A stretch of DNA of 64,000 bases from Pleomorphovibrio marinus (GTDB taxonomy: Bacteria > Bacteroidota > Bacteroidia > Cytophagales > Cyclobacteriaceae), in NCBI RefSeq assembly GCF_003347495.1, contig NZ_QCXY01000002.1, positions 721,427-785,426 of the forward strand, written 5' to 3'. Under the pieces are notes generated by a model. The model worked only from the letters and a program-made list of their open reading frames with translations. It made no database searches and was not told the DNA's origin. Each line of letters starts with the position of its first letter. Within the stretch, counting starts at the first letter, position 1. Positions 33,380-42,941 of the stretch are shown in pieces. A program made the position numbers and the translations under genes.

Positions 33380-33742
33380 TTATTCCTTTCCAAATATTTC
33401 CTCAATGGATTGTTTTACTCCCACTTTGGGGAGAAACTTTTTCACCTTGTGGCAGTTTGCCACTTTTTCCACGTCTTTTTCATTTACGGAACTGCTCAAG
33501 ACATAAATTTCTGACTTAATGTATTTTTCATTAAGGGTTTCCAGAAAATCCATCCCTGTCATTTGAGGCATAAGCAAATCAACAAACATATATTTGGGGT
33601 TGATTTTATAGATTTCATTCAGGGCATCAGTGGCACTGCTGAACTTAAAAATTCTACAAGGTTCCTTAATATGTTTTTTGATAAATTTTTCCGTAACAAA
33701 ATTACTCACCGCATCATCGTCAATCAGCACAATATTCACCAT
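33380..33742 (-). CDS. Stand-alone response regulator receiver domain
   Basis: A 120-residue single-domain CheY-like protein. The acidic pocket (LIDDDAVSN), the phospho-acceptor Asp (about residue 56, MFVDLLMPQMTG), the conserved Ser/Thr position (VLSSSVN) and the Lys (FLPKVGV) are present. No output domain is fused, so it acts by protein-protein contact, as many Bacteroidota single-domain regulators do. No kinase gene is adjacent, so the partner is unknown. Confidence 0.9.
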   Translation of the reverse strand: MVNIVLIDDDAVSNFVTEKFIKKHIKEPCRIFKFSSATDALNEIYKINPKYMFVDLLMPQMTGMDFLETLNEKYIKSEIYVLSSSVNEKDVEKVANCHKVKKFLPKVGVKQSIEEIFGKE

Positions 33743-34094
33743 TCCCTCCAGCGTAAAAGATTTTAAAAAACTATTAACTACGGCAAAAATAAACAGAGAA
33801 ATTTAAAATACAACATAAAAAATGCTTTTTGTGTATAAAAAATCGAATCTTAAGAAAATTGAGCTTGTAATACGGAAAAGCAATTGTACTGTACTTCCCA
33901 AATCATTTTCCATTCCTTTGATTCTTCATTTAATACTGCCTATGAAAAGTCTTTATGGCCCGCCTGGAGCGTTGCGGATTCGTTGCGAGAAGCCACTTTT
34001 CATTACCCTTCAGTAAATGCAAATTTTTAAACGCAATAATAAATTTTCGTCTTGATCGATTTCATAGAGAAAGGGCAATAAAGTCATGGTCCCT
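33743..34094. other. A/T-rich intergenic region upstream of the response regulator
   Basis: This 352-base stretch separates the response regulator start from the rfbA stop. It holds no open frame with recognisable protein character and no RNA gene was recognised. It may contain the response regulator promoter. A weak AAAGGG/CCCTTT hairpin just past the rfbA stop might act as a terminator, but the loop is long and support is weak. Confidence 0.45.
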
Positions 34095-34964
34095 TTATGG
34101 CCTCAATGCAATTAGCCTTTTCAGATATTCACCGTAGCCGCTTTTCCCCAGTTTTTGAGCTTCTTTCAACAGTTTATCCTCATTAATAAACCCGCTTCTA
34201 AAGGCAATTTCTTCTATGCAGCCTATCTTTAATCCCTGACGCTCCTCGATGACCTCCACAAATTGGCCTGCCTGAAGCAGGGACTGGTGTGTACCTGTAT
34301 CAAGCCAGGCTGTTCCCCTGTTTAATATTCCTACACTGAGTTTGCCCATGTTGAGGTAGACATTGTTCACGTCGGTGATCTCCAGTTCCCCTCTTGGGCT
34401 GGGCTTGATGTTTTTCGAAATTTCCACCACCTGGTTGTCGTAAAAATACAGGCCGGGGACCGCAAAGTTTGACTTGGGGTTTTCTGGCTTTTCTTCTATG
34501 CTTATCACTTTTTGGCTAGGGTCAAATTCCACCACACCATATCTTTTGGGATCATTTACGTGATAAGCGAAGACCACCCCTCCATCCGGATCGGTATGGT
34601 TCTTCAAGGTCTGTTGCAGGCCTGTGCCGTAAAAAATGTTATCCCCTAGTATCAAAGCTACCTTTTCCTTGCCTATAAAATCCTCACCTATAATGAAGGC
34701 CTGTGCCAGTCCCTCTGGTTTTGGCTGTACAGCGAAGGTAAATTGACAACCCACTTGACTGCCATCTCCAAGTAATTTTCGAAATGCATCTACATCTTCA
34801 GGGGTAGTTATGATTAAAATATCCCTGATCCCGGCCATCATCAATACCGAAAGGGGGTAGTATATCATGGGTTTGTCGTAAACGGGCATTAGTTGCTTAC
34901 TTACAGCTAGAGTAAGTGGATAGAGCCTGGTGCCGGAACCTCCGGCCAAAATAATTCCTTTCAT
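34095..34964 (-). CDS. rfbA: Glucose-1-phosphate thymidylyltransferase
   Basis: A 289-residue nucleotidyltransferase making dTDP-glucose from dTTP and glucose-1-phosphate. It has [33 protein letters not shown], the metal-binding Asp in [38 protein letters not shown] and the C-terminal [12 protein letters not shown] helix. It supplies dTDP-sugars for surface polysaccharides. It stands alone without rfbB/C/D. The start codon is the last element of the repeat array that runs to about 35.37 kb, so its 5' leader is repeat-derived. Confidence 0.96.
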   Translation of the reverse strand: MKGIILAGGSGTRLYPLTLAVSKQLMPVYDKPMIYYPLSVLMMAGIRDILIITTPEDVDAFRKLLGDGSQVGCQFTFAVQPKPEGLAQAFIIGEDFIGKEKVALILGDNIFYGTGLQQTLKNHTDPDGGVVFAYHVNDPKRYGVVEFDPSQKVISIEEKPENPKSNFAVPGLYFYDNQVVEISKNIKPSPRGELEITDVNNVYLNMGKLSVGILNRGTAWLDTGTHQSLLQAGQFVEVIEERQGLKIGCIEEIAFRSGFINEDKLLKEAQKLGKSGYGEYLKRLIALRP

Positions 34965-35368
34965 ATGTTTATAATTTCTTTTTAGCGGTCATATAGCCTG
35001 CCCCTGCCTGCCCCGAACTTGTTTCGGGGAACTTGTTTCGGGAGAATCTCGCAGTCTATAATCATCCCCTCGTGTGTCGCTCGCGTCATGCCCTGACTGC
35101 CGTCAGGACAGGCTCGATTTCATCTGTTTATATTTGTTTTTCAATGGTCAGATGGAATGCCCTGGATAATCATCCCCATTTGTGAGAATTCTTTCTCATG
35201 GGCATTTCATGTGTTTATATTTTCTTTTCAACGGTCACATAGCCTGCCCCTGCCTGCCCCGAACTTGTTTCGGGGAACTCGTTTCGGGGGAATCTCGCAA
35301 TCTATAATCATCCCAGTGTGTGACGTGCTCCTCATGCCCTGACTGCCGTCAGGACAGGCTCGATTCAT
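34962..35368 (-). repeat. Modular hairpin repeat array 3 (A-B-A units) abutting the rfbA start
   Basis: Three units: 34962-35120 (A), 35121-35207 (B) and 35208-35368 (A). Both A units contain CCCCGAA/TTCGGGG hairpins in doubled form plus CCTGAC-TGCC-GTCAGG; the B unit has the GAGAATTC-TTTCTC hairpin within AATGCCC/GGGCATT. In minus sense the array ends with AAGAAATTATAAACAT and the ATG of rfbA. The left edge is therefore fused to the gene start. Plus-side sequence from 35369 to the outer-membrane protein start holds no recognised gene. Confidence 0.9.
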
Positions 35369-35528
35369 ATGACTAAATTTTATTTGCACCTACGAAATAA
35401 AAAAGACATTGGATTAAAAATTGCTAGCAATGAATGCATAAATTTAAGGCAAAAATATCAAAAACCACGCTCATCTTTCGTTCTTTAATTACCAAACTAA
35501 CAGCAACCCTACATTGCTATATTTTCCT

Positions 35529-36239
35529 ATGCCAATAAAGTCCTTGATAGTAGTGCTTATTACTTTGATAATCTCTGGGGAGACCTTTGGTCAAAATTTT
35601 CATAAAGAGAAGATTTCCAGAAATATGTATTACCAAATCGGCCTTGGCCCCTCCATGATGTATGCCGACAACGCGGGCAGTATCAGGAATTTTGAAAACT
35701 TAATAAGGCCCTCTTTTTCCATGGCGGGAGGCAAAAAGATCCTTCCTTTCTTAGATTTGAGGGCAACTGTCAGCTATCAATATTACCAGAGCCAAAGCAG
35801 AGACTATTTTGGCAACCGAGTAGTGGAAATTTGGTCCATTTTGGACAAGGCTGTTGAAACACACTCCAATGTAGTTTTTATGGACATTATGCCCATAATT
35901 CATTTAATGCCTTTTCAAAATCATGCCTTGAGAAGAAAAATCGATCTTTATGGAGGTGCCGGGCTGGGGTTTGTGGCTTCTATCAATCAAGAATATAGGT
36001 TGAAAAACGAGCATCTGTTCAAAGAAAACAAGGTAAGGACCTCAGTTTATGTCCCTTTGAGAGGGGGAATAAGCTATAAACTGGGCCTCTACTCTGATAT
36101 ATCCCTGGAGGGCTCGCTTCTTTTGACGTTTTCTGACCTGATGGTGGGAAATGACGGGCACAACCGATTTAACGATCATTACATTCAAGGCCAAGTAGTT
36201 TACAGAAGGTATTTGGATCCCCTTCGAAACGTTTACTAA
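35529..36239 (+). CDS. Outer-membrane beta-barrel protein
   Basis: About 236 residues from the ATG that yields a clean signal peptide (MPIKSLIVVLITLIISGE, cleavage near TFGQ). The mature part shows alternating hydrophobic strands with aromatic ends (GLGPSMMYADNAG, FLDLRATVSYQYYQ, KIDLYGGAGLGFVASIN, YVPLRGGISYKLG, ISLEGSLLLTFSD), the look of an eight-stranded PorT/OmpA-like barrel. No export partner is adjacent. The function is not known; family naming beyond a beta-barrel is not supported by sequence alone. Confidence 0.72.
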   Translation: MPIKSLIVVLITLIISGETFGQNFHKEKISRNMYYQIGLGPSMMYADNAGSIRNFENLIRPSFSMAGGKKILPFLDLRATVSYQYYQSQSRDYFGNRVVEIWSILDKAVETHSNVVFMDIMPIIHLMPFQNHALRRKIDLYGGAGLGFVASINQEYRLKNEHLFKENKVRTSVYVPLRGGISYKLGLYSDISLEGSLLLTFSDLMVGNDGHNRFNDHYIQGQVVYRRYLDPLRNVY

Positions 36240-36319
36240 AAAAATCGGCAGTTATAGGATAAAAAGGAACTTAATGTCTCCATAATTGTTTGTGTGTATA
36301 TACATTAAATGTCTGTGAT

Positions 36320-37336
36320 ATGAAATTAGTGAAAGAAGTTAGGCCATTAGGGTTTCATTGGAAAACCCAGGATCCCTTTTTGTTTTGTGCGCATCATCAT
36401 GACTTTTTCCCAGAGGGCAACGGGGACTTGGCTCCCAAAGCATCCCTGGAAGGGCGGGCAATAGGACAGGATTTTGGAGGAAAGGACGGGTGGAGTATGT
36501 ACCACGGTACCAAAGTGCCAGGTTTCCCATACCATCCGCATAAAGGTTTCGAAACCGTCACCCTGGTGGAGAGGGGACTTGTGGACCATTCCGATTCCCT
36601 CGGTGCCGCAGGCAGGTTTGGTGAGGGAGATGTTCAGTGGATGACGGCTGGAAAGGGAGTGCTGCATTCGGAGATGTTTCCACTTCTTAAGGAGGATGAA
36701 AAAAACGAATTGCTTTTGTTTCAAATATGGCTCAATTTACCCAGCGTAAAGAAGAAAGTGCCGGCTCACTTTAAAATGATGTGGAAAGAAGATATTCCTG
36801 TTCATATTCATAAGGACGGGCAGGGACTATCCACCTCCATTAAGTTAGTTTGTGGGAGCTTCGAAGATAGTCATGGCCTTGAACCTGCTCCGGATTCCTG
36901 GGCTGCAGACCCGGCCAACGAGGTTGCGATATGGCACATCCATGCGCAGGCTGGTGCCACGTTTCATTTGCCCAAAGCCAGTGAAGGAGTGAATCGGACA
37001 CTGTTTTTCTATGAAGGAGAAAGTGTGGAGGTGGGGCAGGAAGTAATTTCCGAAAAGCATTCGCTGGATTTGGAATCTACCCAAGAAGTGAAAGTCATCA
37101 ATGGCAAAAAGCCGGGTAAGTTCTTGTTTCTTCAAGGCAGGCCCATAGGTGAAAAAGTGGTGCAGCATGGTCCTTTTGTGATGAACTCCAATTTGGAAAT
37201 TCAACAGGCAGTTCAGGAATACCAACGTACCCAGTTTGGGGGTTGGCCATGGCCTGAAACCGAATATACCCATGCCAAGGAAAAAGGCAGGTTTGCACTG
37301 CATGCGGATGGCAGGAAAGAGGAAAAAGGCTTGTAA
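36320..37336 (+). CDS. Pirin family bicupin protein
   Basis: About 338 residues from the ATG at 36320 (MKLVKEVRPLGF). The N-terminal pirin cupin carries the metal ligands in PYHPHKGFETVT and GVLHSEM, after GRAIGQDFGG and PGFPYHPH. Pirins bind Fe; some act as quercetin dioxygenases, others as redox-dependent regulators. The C-terminal half is a second cupin (PANEVAIWHIHAQAGATF). The gene is monocistronic, ends in a terminator and carries no linked regulator. Confidence 0.85.
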   Translation: MKLVKEVRPLGFHWKTQDPFLFCAHHHDFFPEGNGDLAPKASLEGRAIGQDFGGKDGWSMYHGTKVPGFPYHPHKGFETVTLVERGLVDHSDSLGAAGRFGEGDVQWMTAGKGVLHSEMFPLLKEDEKNELLLFQIWLNLPSVKKKVPAHFKMMWKEDIPVHIHKDGQGLSTSIKLVCGSFEDSHGLEPAPDSWAADPANEVAIWHIHAQAGATFHLPKASEGVNRTLFFYEGESVEVGQEVISEKHSLDLESTQEVKVINGKKPGKFLFLQGRPIGEKVVQHGPFVMNSNLEIQQAVQEYQRTQFGGWPWPETEYTHAKEKGRFALHADGRKEEKGL

Positions 37337-37356
37337 AGTATTCCGGTAAGAGTAAA

Positions 37357-37387
37357 ATAAGCCGTGGTTGAGGTATCCACGGCTTAT
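37357..37387. terminator. Bidirectional terminator between pirin and the TIM-barrel gene
   Basis: An 11-bp stem ATAAGCCGTGG / CCACGGCTTAT with a 9-base loop, between two convergent genes. Confidence 0.8.
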
Positions 37388-37399
37388 CCTTCTTTTCTT

Positions 37400-38269
37400 T
37401 TATTTCACATAGCTCGCATTGGCCAAGTATTCATGACTTCTTTGTACACTTTCCAAGGGGCTATAATTGTATTTTTCGACCTCCACAAAAAAGTCCTCCA
37501 TTCCTTGGGCATACGCCGCCTTGAAGATGGGCTCGAAGTTCATTTTTCCACTTGCTCCAATTTCTTTCTCATCCTTGATATGCAAAAGAGGAAACCTTCC
37601 TTTATACTCTTGCAGGTATTTCACAGGATCTTTCCCGGCTTGTTGGCACCAATATACGTCCAGTTCCATACAGAAAAGGTCGGAGTCGGTATTTTGCAGC
37701 ATTACGTCATACATCACTTTACCTTCAACTTCCTCAAACTCCCTTGAGTGGTTGTGAAAACCAAACATCAGTCCTTCTTCTTTTGTAACCTTGCCTACAG
37801 CATTATAATAGTCACACCATATCTTGAGTTCATCAAGCGTGCTGGGAATGGGCATGGAAGGTTTGATAATATGGGTAGCACCTGCCTCTGCATGATCTTT
37901 AGCCGCTTTTTTCCACCAATCAATGGCCTTTTGGTGGCTTTCCTTGGAATAGTCCCCGGGACCACCCACGTGGGCGCTACTCATACGCATGCCAAGAGAG
38001 GTTACCTTTTTTCTCATTTCTTGAGGGGTCATCCCGTAAATCTTTCCGTTATCATAGTTGGCGGCCTCCAGGTTTTTATACCCTATTTCCGCCACTTTTT
38101 CAAGGATGCTCTCTGTGTTTCCAGGGATGTCCTCCCTCAAAGAATAAAGCTGAAGCCCTATGGGTTTATTCACGGTGTCTGCCTGTAGCATATGTGAAAA
38201 GGCCAACCCGCTGATGGTTAGTAATCCTGCCTTTTTTAAAAACTCCCTTCTGTGATTTTTTGCCTGCAT
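37400..38269 (-). CDS. Tat-exported sugar phosphate isomerase/epimerase-like TIM barrel
   Basis: A 289-residue AP-endonuclease-2-type TIM barrel with a twin-arginine signal (RREFLKKAGLL, then LQADT). Barrel landmarks are GLQLYSLRED, MSSAHVGGPGD, FGFHNHSREFEE, FCMELDVYWCQQAGKDP and LLHIKDEKE, where the His, Glu and Asp residues would bind a divalent metal. Export through Tat means the substrate is probably a periplasmic sugar rather than a sugar phosphate. It diverges from the ROK kinase gene across a 206-base promoter region. The substrate is unknown. Confidence 0.85.
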   Translation of the reverse strand: MQAKNHRREFLKKAGLLTISGLAFSHMLQADTVNKPIGLQLYSLREDIPGNTESILEKVAEIGYKNLEAANYDNGKIYGMTPQEMRKKVTSLGMRMSSAHVGGPGDYSKESHQKAIDWWKKAAKDHAEAGATHIIKPSMPIPSTLDELKIWCDYYNAVGKVTKEEGLMFGFHNHSREFEEVEGKVMYDVMLQNTDSDLFCMELDVYWCQQAGKDPVKYLQEYKGRFPLLHIKDEKEIGASGKMNFEPIFKAAYAQGMEDFFVEVEKYNYSPLESVQRSHEYLANASYVK

Positions 38270-38475
38270 AAATCCTGATTTTTGATGTATTTGATTTTCT
38301 TTGATCTTTTTGGTAGATGAATTAACGCAATTTTAAGTCCAAAATAAAGTCCAGAAGAGTTTTTATGGAAATTCCCTACTCCTTTTAGGTTAGGTATAAA
38401 AAAGGTTTTAAATTTAATTTGAGAAAATAGAACCAAAATTTAAATAGGGAATAAAACCCCATCGAAACAGCACAT

Positions 38476-39219
38476 ATGGAAATATTGGGTATTGATATTG
38501 GAGGTTCGGGCATCAAAGGTGCCCCAGTGAACATTGAAACCGGGGAGATTACCCAGGAACGTTTTAGGGTTCCCACGCCGAAACCATCCAAGCCCCATAG
38601 TGTAGCTGATGCTGTACAGATTCTGGTTGACCATTTTCAGTGGAAAGGACCTGTTGGCTGCGGTTTTCCCACGGTGGTGAACAATGGTATGTCCGTCACG
38701 AAGAGCAATATTCACAAAAGCTGGGTTGGCGTTCAGGTCGATGAGCTTTTCCAGGAAAGGACCGGTCTGCCCGTCACAGTGATCAATGATGCAGATGCCG
38801 CAGGGCTGGCAGAAATGAACTTCGGTGCAGGGGTGGGAAAAATGGGGTTGGTCATCACCGTTACCATCGGTACCGGCTTGGGTACTGGGGTATTTTACGA
38901 TGGAAAGCTTATTCCCAACTTTGAATTGGGAAGAATTTTTTACAAAAATGGGGAGATTATTGAATACTACGCTGCGGATTCCGCCAGGAAAAAGGAAAAT
39001 TTAAGCTACAAGGTTTGGGGAAAGCGCTTCAACAAGTTCCTCAAACATACCAATAGGATATTATCTCCAGACCTCTTTATCATCGGAGGGGGTGCCAGTA
39101 AGAAACTGGATAAATTCGAGACCCAGATCACTGTGGACGTGCCCTTGTTGGTGGCGGAGAAAAAAAACAACGCAGGTATCATTGGAGCCGCTATGGCAGC
39201 CCATAACTGGCCAAAATAA
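38476..39219 (+). CDS. ROK-family polyphosphate/ATP glucokinase-like
   Basis: A 247-residue cytoplasmic ROK kinase of the polyphosphate glucokinase type. It starts LGIDIGGSGIKGAPV, has GCGFPTVV, the catalytic Asp in VINDADAAGLAEM, VTIGTGLGTGVFYDGKL and LFIIGGGASK. Compared with classic ROK kinases it is short and lacks a zinc cluster. Polyphosphate glucokinases phosphorylate glucose using polyphosphate or ATP; the phosphoryl donor cannot be determined here. The next gene, a phosphotriesterase-like hydrolase, starts 8 bases later. Confidence 0.86.
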   Translation: MEILGIDIGGSGIKGAPVNIETGEITQERFRVPTPKPSKPHSVADAVQILVDHFQWKGPVGCGFPTVVNNGMSVTKSNIHKSWVGVQVDELFQERTGLPVTVINDADAAGLAEMNFGAGVGKMGLVITVTIGTGLGTGVFYDGKLIPNFELGRIFYKNGEIIEYYAADSARKKENLSYKVWGKRFNKFLKHTNRILSPDLFIIGGGASKKLDKFETQITVDVPLLVAEKKNNAGIIGAAMAAHNWPK

Positions 39220-39227
39220 TTTTTTTT

Positions 39228-40232
39228 ATGGAAAAGAAGATGTTCTTGTTGCTAGTTCTCTTTGGTGTATTTGTCCATGCCTATAGCCAAGAACACCCCA
39301 TTATGACAGTAGGAGGCCCTATTGCTCCTGAAAAAATGGGTAGGACCCTGGTGCATGAACATCTTTTGGTGGACTTTGTAGGGGCAGATCAAATCAGTGA
39401 GGATCGATGGGATAAACGAGAGGTAATGAATGTGGTATTACCCCAGCTGGAAGTGATAGTAAAACAGGGTATAGGCACCCTAGTGGATTGCACACCTGCA
39501 TTTTTGGGAAGGGATGTATTTTTGCTAGAAGCCCTGATGGAAACATCTGGTCTTCAAATCCTAACCAACACGGGGCTTTATGGGGCTGTGGACAATAAAT
39601 TCCTACCTACCTATGCTTTTGAGGAGTCAGCAGAACAACTTGCGAAACGCTGGATTACGGAGTGGGAAGAGGGTATAGATGGGACAGATATTCGACCAGG
39701 ATTCATCAAAATAGGGGTAAACCCGGAAACCCTATCCACCTTACATCAGAAACTCGTAAGGGCAGCCGCCTTTACCCACTTGGCTACGGGATTGAGCATT
39801 GCATCTCATACCGGACCTGCAGTTCCGGCTTTTGAACAAATGGAGATTCTTCTGGAAATGGGGGTTTCTGCTGAGGCTTTTATTTGGGTGCATGCCCAAC
39901 AGGAGAAAGATTTGAATATGTTGGTAGAAGCAGCGGAAATGGGGGCCTGGATCAGCCTGGATGGGCTCGGTGAAGAACAAATGCAGAGTTATGTGGGGAG
40001 ATTGCAGTATTTGAAAGAAAACGGTCTGCTACATAAGGCATTGATAAGCCATGATGCTGGCTGGTTCAGTCCAGGAGAGGAGGATGGGGGGGACTTCAGA
40101 CCTTTTACCACTCTTACTGAGAAATTTGTTCCACTAATGCTCACTAGTGGATTCACCCCTACAGAGATAGATATGCTCCTTGTTAAAAACCCTCAGGAAG
40201 CCTTGAAAATTCGGATTAGAAATAAAGAGTAG
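39228..40232 (+). CDS. Phosphotriesterase-family metallohydrolase (PHP-like), exported
   Basis: A 334-residue TIM-barrel amidohydrolase with a signal peptide (MFLLLVLFGVFVHAYS). The binuclear metal site is readable: HxH in LVHEHLLVDF, the bridging Lys in FIKIGVNP, His in IASHTGPAV and WVHAQQE, and Asp in LISHDAGW. Family members include phosphotriesterase homology proteins and lactonases. With a ROK glucokinase just upstream, a role in sugar lactone or ester hydrolysis is reasonable but inferred. It is convergent with the GntP-type permease gene. Confidence 0.88.
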   Translation: MEKKMFLLLVLFGVFVHAYSQEHPIMTVGGPIAPEKMGRTLVHEHLLVDFVGADQISEDRWDKREVMNVVLPQLEVIVKQGIGTLVDCTPAFLGRDVFLLEALMETSGLQILTNTGLYGAVDNKFLPTYAFEESAEQLAKRWITEWEEGIDGTDIRPGFIKIGVNPETLSTLHQKLVRAAAFTHLATGLSIASHTGPAVPAFEQMEILLEMGVSAEAFIWVHAQQEKDLNMLVEAAEMGAWISLDGLGEEQMQSYVGRLQYLKENGLLHKALISHDAGWFSPGEEDGGDFRPFTTLTEKFVPLMLTSGFTPTEIDMLLVKNPQEALKIRIRNKE

Positions 40233-40269
40233 TTTCCTCCCTGTCCATATAAAGGATTACCGCCGATTT

Positions 40270-41601
40270 TTAGAGCTGATAAAACAGGGTAATCAACAAG
40301 ATTAATAACATAGCCGTACTAGATAGGATAACGGTTCCTATACTATGGGACTGATAGCCTTGTTTGATGTTCATGCCCGAAAGCTGTGTCATAGCCCAAA
40401 AAAAGCTGTCGTTGGCATGGGAAACTGCAATGGCCCCAGCACCTGTGGCTAGTACCGTCATGACTTTCATGGTTTCCGAATCCAACCCCAATGGACTCAT
40501 CAAGGGCACCATAATGGAAGCCGTGGTCACCAAAGCGACCGTGGAGGATCCTTGGGCCGATTTCAAGGCAAATGCCATAAAAAAAGGAAGGAACAAACTG
40601 AGGTTTCCCGCACTTATTCCTGAGCTCACATGGTCTGCAATACCGGAATTTTCCAACATTTTTCCAAACACTCCTCCAGCGCCCGTGATCAAAATTACCG
40701 GGGCAGCGATAAGTAATGCTTCCCCCAGCCATCCGCTGGCCGATAGCACTTCTTTGTCGAACTTATGGGGCAATGCAAAAGAAAGAAAGGCACCCAGTAA
40801 AAGGGCGATGATAGGATTACCTATGAAAAGGATTAAGGTGGTAAAAGCTCCATCCCCAAAGGGCTGGGTAGGGTAGGCTGCCACGGAGGCCAAAACGATC
40901 AAGACCAGCGGAATGACGATAGGCATAAAGGATTTACCCAGGGAGGGGTATTTCACCTCTTTTTTATCCGCCTCAAGTTCTGCGAACTCGGGTATCAAAT
41001 TAATCCGAGAAACAATATACTTGCAAAAGAAATAACATGGGATCAGGGAAATGGTGCTGATAATGAACCCCCAGAAAATAATGGGACCTAACTCTGCCCC
41101 TAGGATACCGGCAGCGGCTATGGGACCGGGTGTGGGAGGGACCAGTGAATGGGTGGCCGTTATCCCTAGGGTCAAGGCCACAGTGGTGGCGGCATAGGGT
41201 AACTTTCCCTTAAAGGAAAGGGATTTGTTGATGGGGTTTAGCATGATAAAGGCACTGTCCCCAAAAACAGGAATGGAAGAAACCGCCCCTGTCACCATCA
41301 TCCCCAGCATGACCGATTTTTTGCCTATCCAGGAAAGGATTTTTTGTGCCACGACAAAGGCACCCCCGGATTTTTCCAGAAATGTACCGATAATTACGCC
41401 AAAAAGGATGAGGAGACCTATCCTTCCTAGCACACCCCCAAATCCTGCCATAATGGACTCTATGACCAGTTCTGGTGCCATACCCGCTAAGAGGCCATAA
41501 ATGATGGCTCCTACAAATAGGGCTAAAAAAGGATGGATGTCAAATTTAATAATGGCCACAATAATGATGGCCAATGCAATCAAAATATAGAGGAAAATCA
41601 T
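40270..41601 (-). CDS. GntP-family gluconate/hydroxyacid permease
   Basis: A 443-residue transporter with about twelve hydrophobic segments. The family's blocks are visible: FDIHPFLALFVGAIIYGLLAGM, IGTFLEKSGGAFVVAQK, LTLGITATHSLVPPTPGP, and the late NDSFFW with a LSGM segment. GntP proteins import gluconate and related hydroxyacids with protons. Location near sugar-oxidising enzymes suggests uptake of an oxidised sugar product such as a gluconate derivative; that is inference. It is transcribed leftwards and convergent with the phosphotriesterase-like gene. Confidence 0.92.
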   Translation of the reverse strand: MIFLYILIALAIIIVAIIKFDIHPFLALFVGAIIYGLLAGMAPELVIESIMAGFGGVLGRIGLLILFGVIIGTFLEKSGGAFVVAQKILSWIGKKSVMLGMMVTGAVSSIPVFGDSAFIMLNPINKSLSFKGKLPYAATTVALTLGITATHSLVPPTPGPIAAAGILGAELGPIIFWGFIISTISLIPCYFFCKYIVSRINLIPEFAELEADKKEVKYPSLGKSFMPIVIPLVLIVLASVAAYPTQPFGDGAFTTLILFIGNPIIALLLGAFLSFALPHKFDKEVLSASGWLGEALLIAAPVILITGAGGVFGKMLENSGIADHVSSGISAGNLSLFLPFFMAFALKSAQGSSTVALVTTASIMVPLMSPLGLDSETMKVMTVLATGAGAIAVSHANDSFFWAMTQLSGMNIKQGYQSHSIGTVILSSTAMLLILLITLFYQL

Positions 41602-41698
41602 TACAATAGGTTATTTTAGGATTACCAAGGGTAAGCAGCCGACTATAAGATGTAAGTATATTTAATTTTTTCTTAGCAAGCTATTTTTTTTGCTTTTT

Positions 41699-42856
41699 TC
41701 AATGTTGGTCACTCTGTTCCTCTATTAACTCAAATAAGTGAAAACTCATTATATCCTCATTGAAATCGGGATGGTTGGGGTTGCTATTGGAAATGTACAG
41801 CCCCTTCTTGCCCACGAATGCATTAAAAGGGTTTAGTGGTTCTTGGTCCATTAGTGTCTCACCCAGCAAGGCTAAGTCTGGCCCTAGGATCTGAACAGAG
41901 AAAAAAGGCCTATACATCCGTAATTCCCTCAATTCCTCTTCATCGTTTACTTCGTATTCAGGATATACAAATCGATAAAACACATCCCGGTATTTGTCAT
42001 AATAAATACTGCCGTATTTTGGAGCACTCAAATAATATTGGCTGAATTGTTCCGAGGTGGCATCCCTTTGAACACTTGGGAGGTTTTGGGGCAAAAACCG
42101 ACTTGGGGCATAGATGGCTTCAAGCGAAGGGTTATCGGGAGTACCTACATACACATGATGGTCTCCCATGAAAGAATAAATCAACTTATAATCCTGAGAG
42201 ACCATGGAGAAAAAAGGAAATTTAAGGTCTTGGGATAAATAATCGTCAGGATAATAATGAGGGGTAGCTACCACAGCACCAGAATATAAATTGATGCGAT
42301 AAGAAAGTGATGCCTGATTCAATTGCTCTTGGGAAAGGTCCCGATAATTTCCTTCTGGTAGTGTGGCCACGATTATATGTCCCTCCTTAAATTTGGGGCT
42401 AGCCCTGTAAGGGCCTTTTTGCAAGATGGGTCTGCTTAGTTTATCCGGCTTTGTCACAGCTATTTTTTCCCAAGAATCACCCTCAAAATCCGTGAGAAAA
42501 AGTTGGTTACCAAATATTAGTATACTGTCCAAATTAGGGATGAAAAATGCATTCAACATTCCGATTCCCCTTTCTCCTTCTTGATCAAACTTTAACCTTT
42601 TTACGAGTTGTTGGGTTTGAAGATCGAAACACTGTATGTCCTGACTCAGTATGTCCCTATGAAACACATATTCCCTTTCGTCCTCTTCCAGGTATTCTAT
42701 TTGCATACTGTAATTGGACGATGTTTCATCCATCTCAAATGCTATTCCTTCATCGCTTTGGGTTAGGGTTAACTGGGTAGAGGCTTTTTCCCTTTCTGAG
42801 CATGAATACAAGCAGATGCCTAATAGAGATAGGCATATAACTATTTTCTTTGTCAT
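41699..42856 (-). CDS. DUF4221 lipoprotein
   Basis: A 385-residue lipoprotein (signal MTKKIVICLSLLGICLYSCSE, lipid-modified Cys in LYSCSE) with a DUF4221 domain, a beta-propeller-like repeat family common in Cytophagales. The repeats are rich in strand-turn patterns such as FIPNLDSILIFGN, YKLIYSFMGDHHVYVG and KYRDVFYRFVYPEYEVND. No catalytic site is recognised. It is probably anchored in the outer membrane or periplasm; the function is unknown. A GHL6-type gene lies upstream on the same strand, 85 bases away. Confidence 0.8.
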   Translation of the reverse strand: MTKKIVICLSLLGICLYSCSEREKASTQLTLTQSDEGIAFEMDETSSNYSMQIEYLEEDEREYVFHRDILSQDIQCFDLQTQQLVKRLKFDQEGERGIGMLNAFFIPNLDSILIFGNQLFLTDFEGDSWEKIAVTKPDKLSRPILQKGPYRASPKFKEGHIIVATLPEGNYRDLSQEQLNQASLSYRINLYSGAVVATPHYYPDDYLSQDLKFPFFSMVSQDYKLIYSFMGDHHVYVGTPDNPSLEAIYAPSRFLPQNLPSVQRDATSEQFSQYYLSAPKYGSIYYDKYRDVFYRFVYPEYEVNDEEELRELRMYRPFFSVQILGPDLALLGETLMDQEPLNPFNAFVGKKGLYISNSNPNHPDFNEDIMSFHLFELIEEQSDQH

Positions 42857-42941
42857 AACATATTATCTTAAAAAGTTAGTAAGTTAATGAAAAATCCGAA
42901 AAGACCCATCTTTTCTTAAAAATTAAGTTTATTTTTCTACC

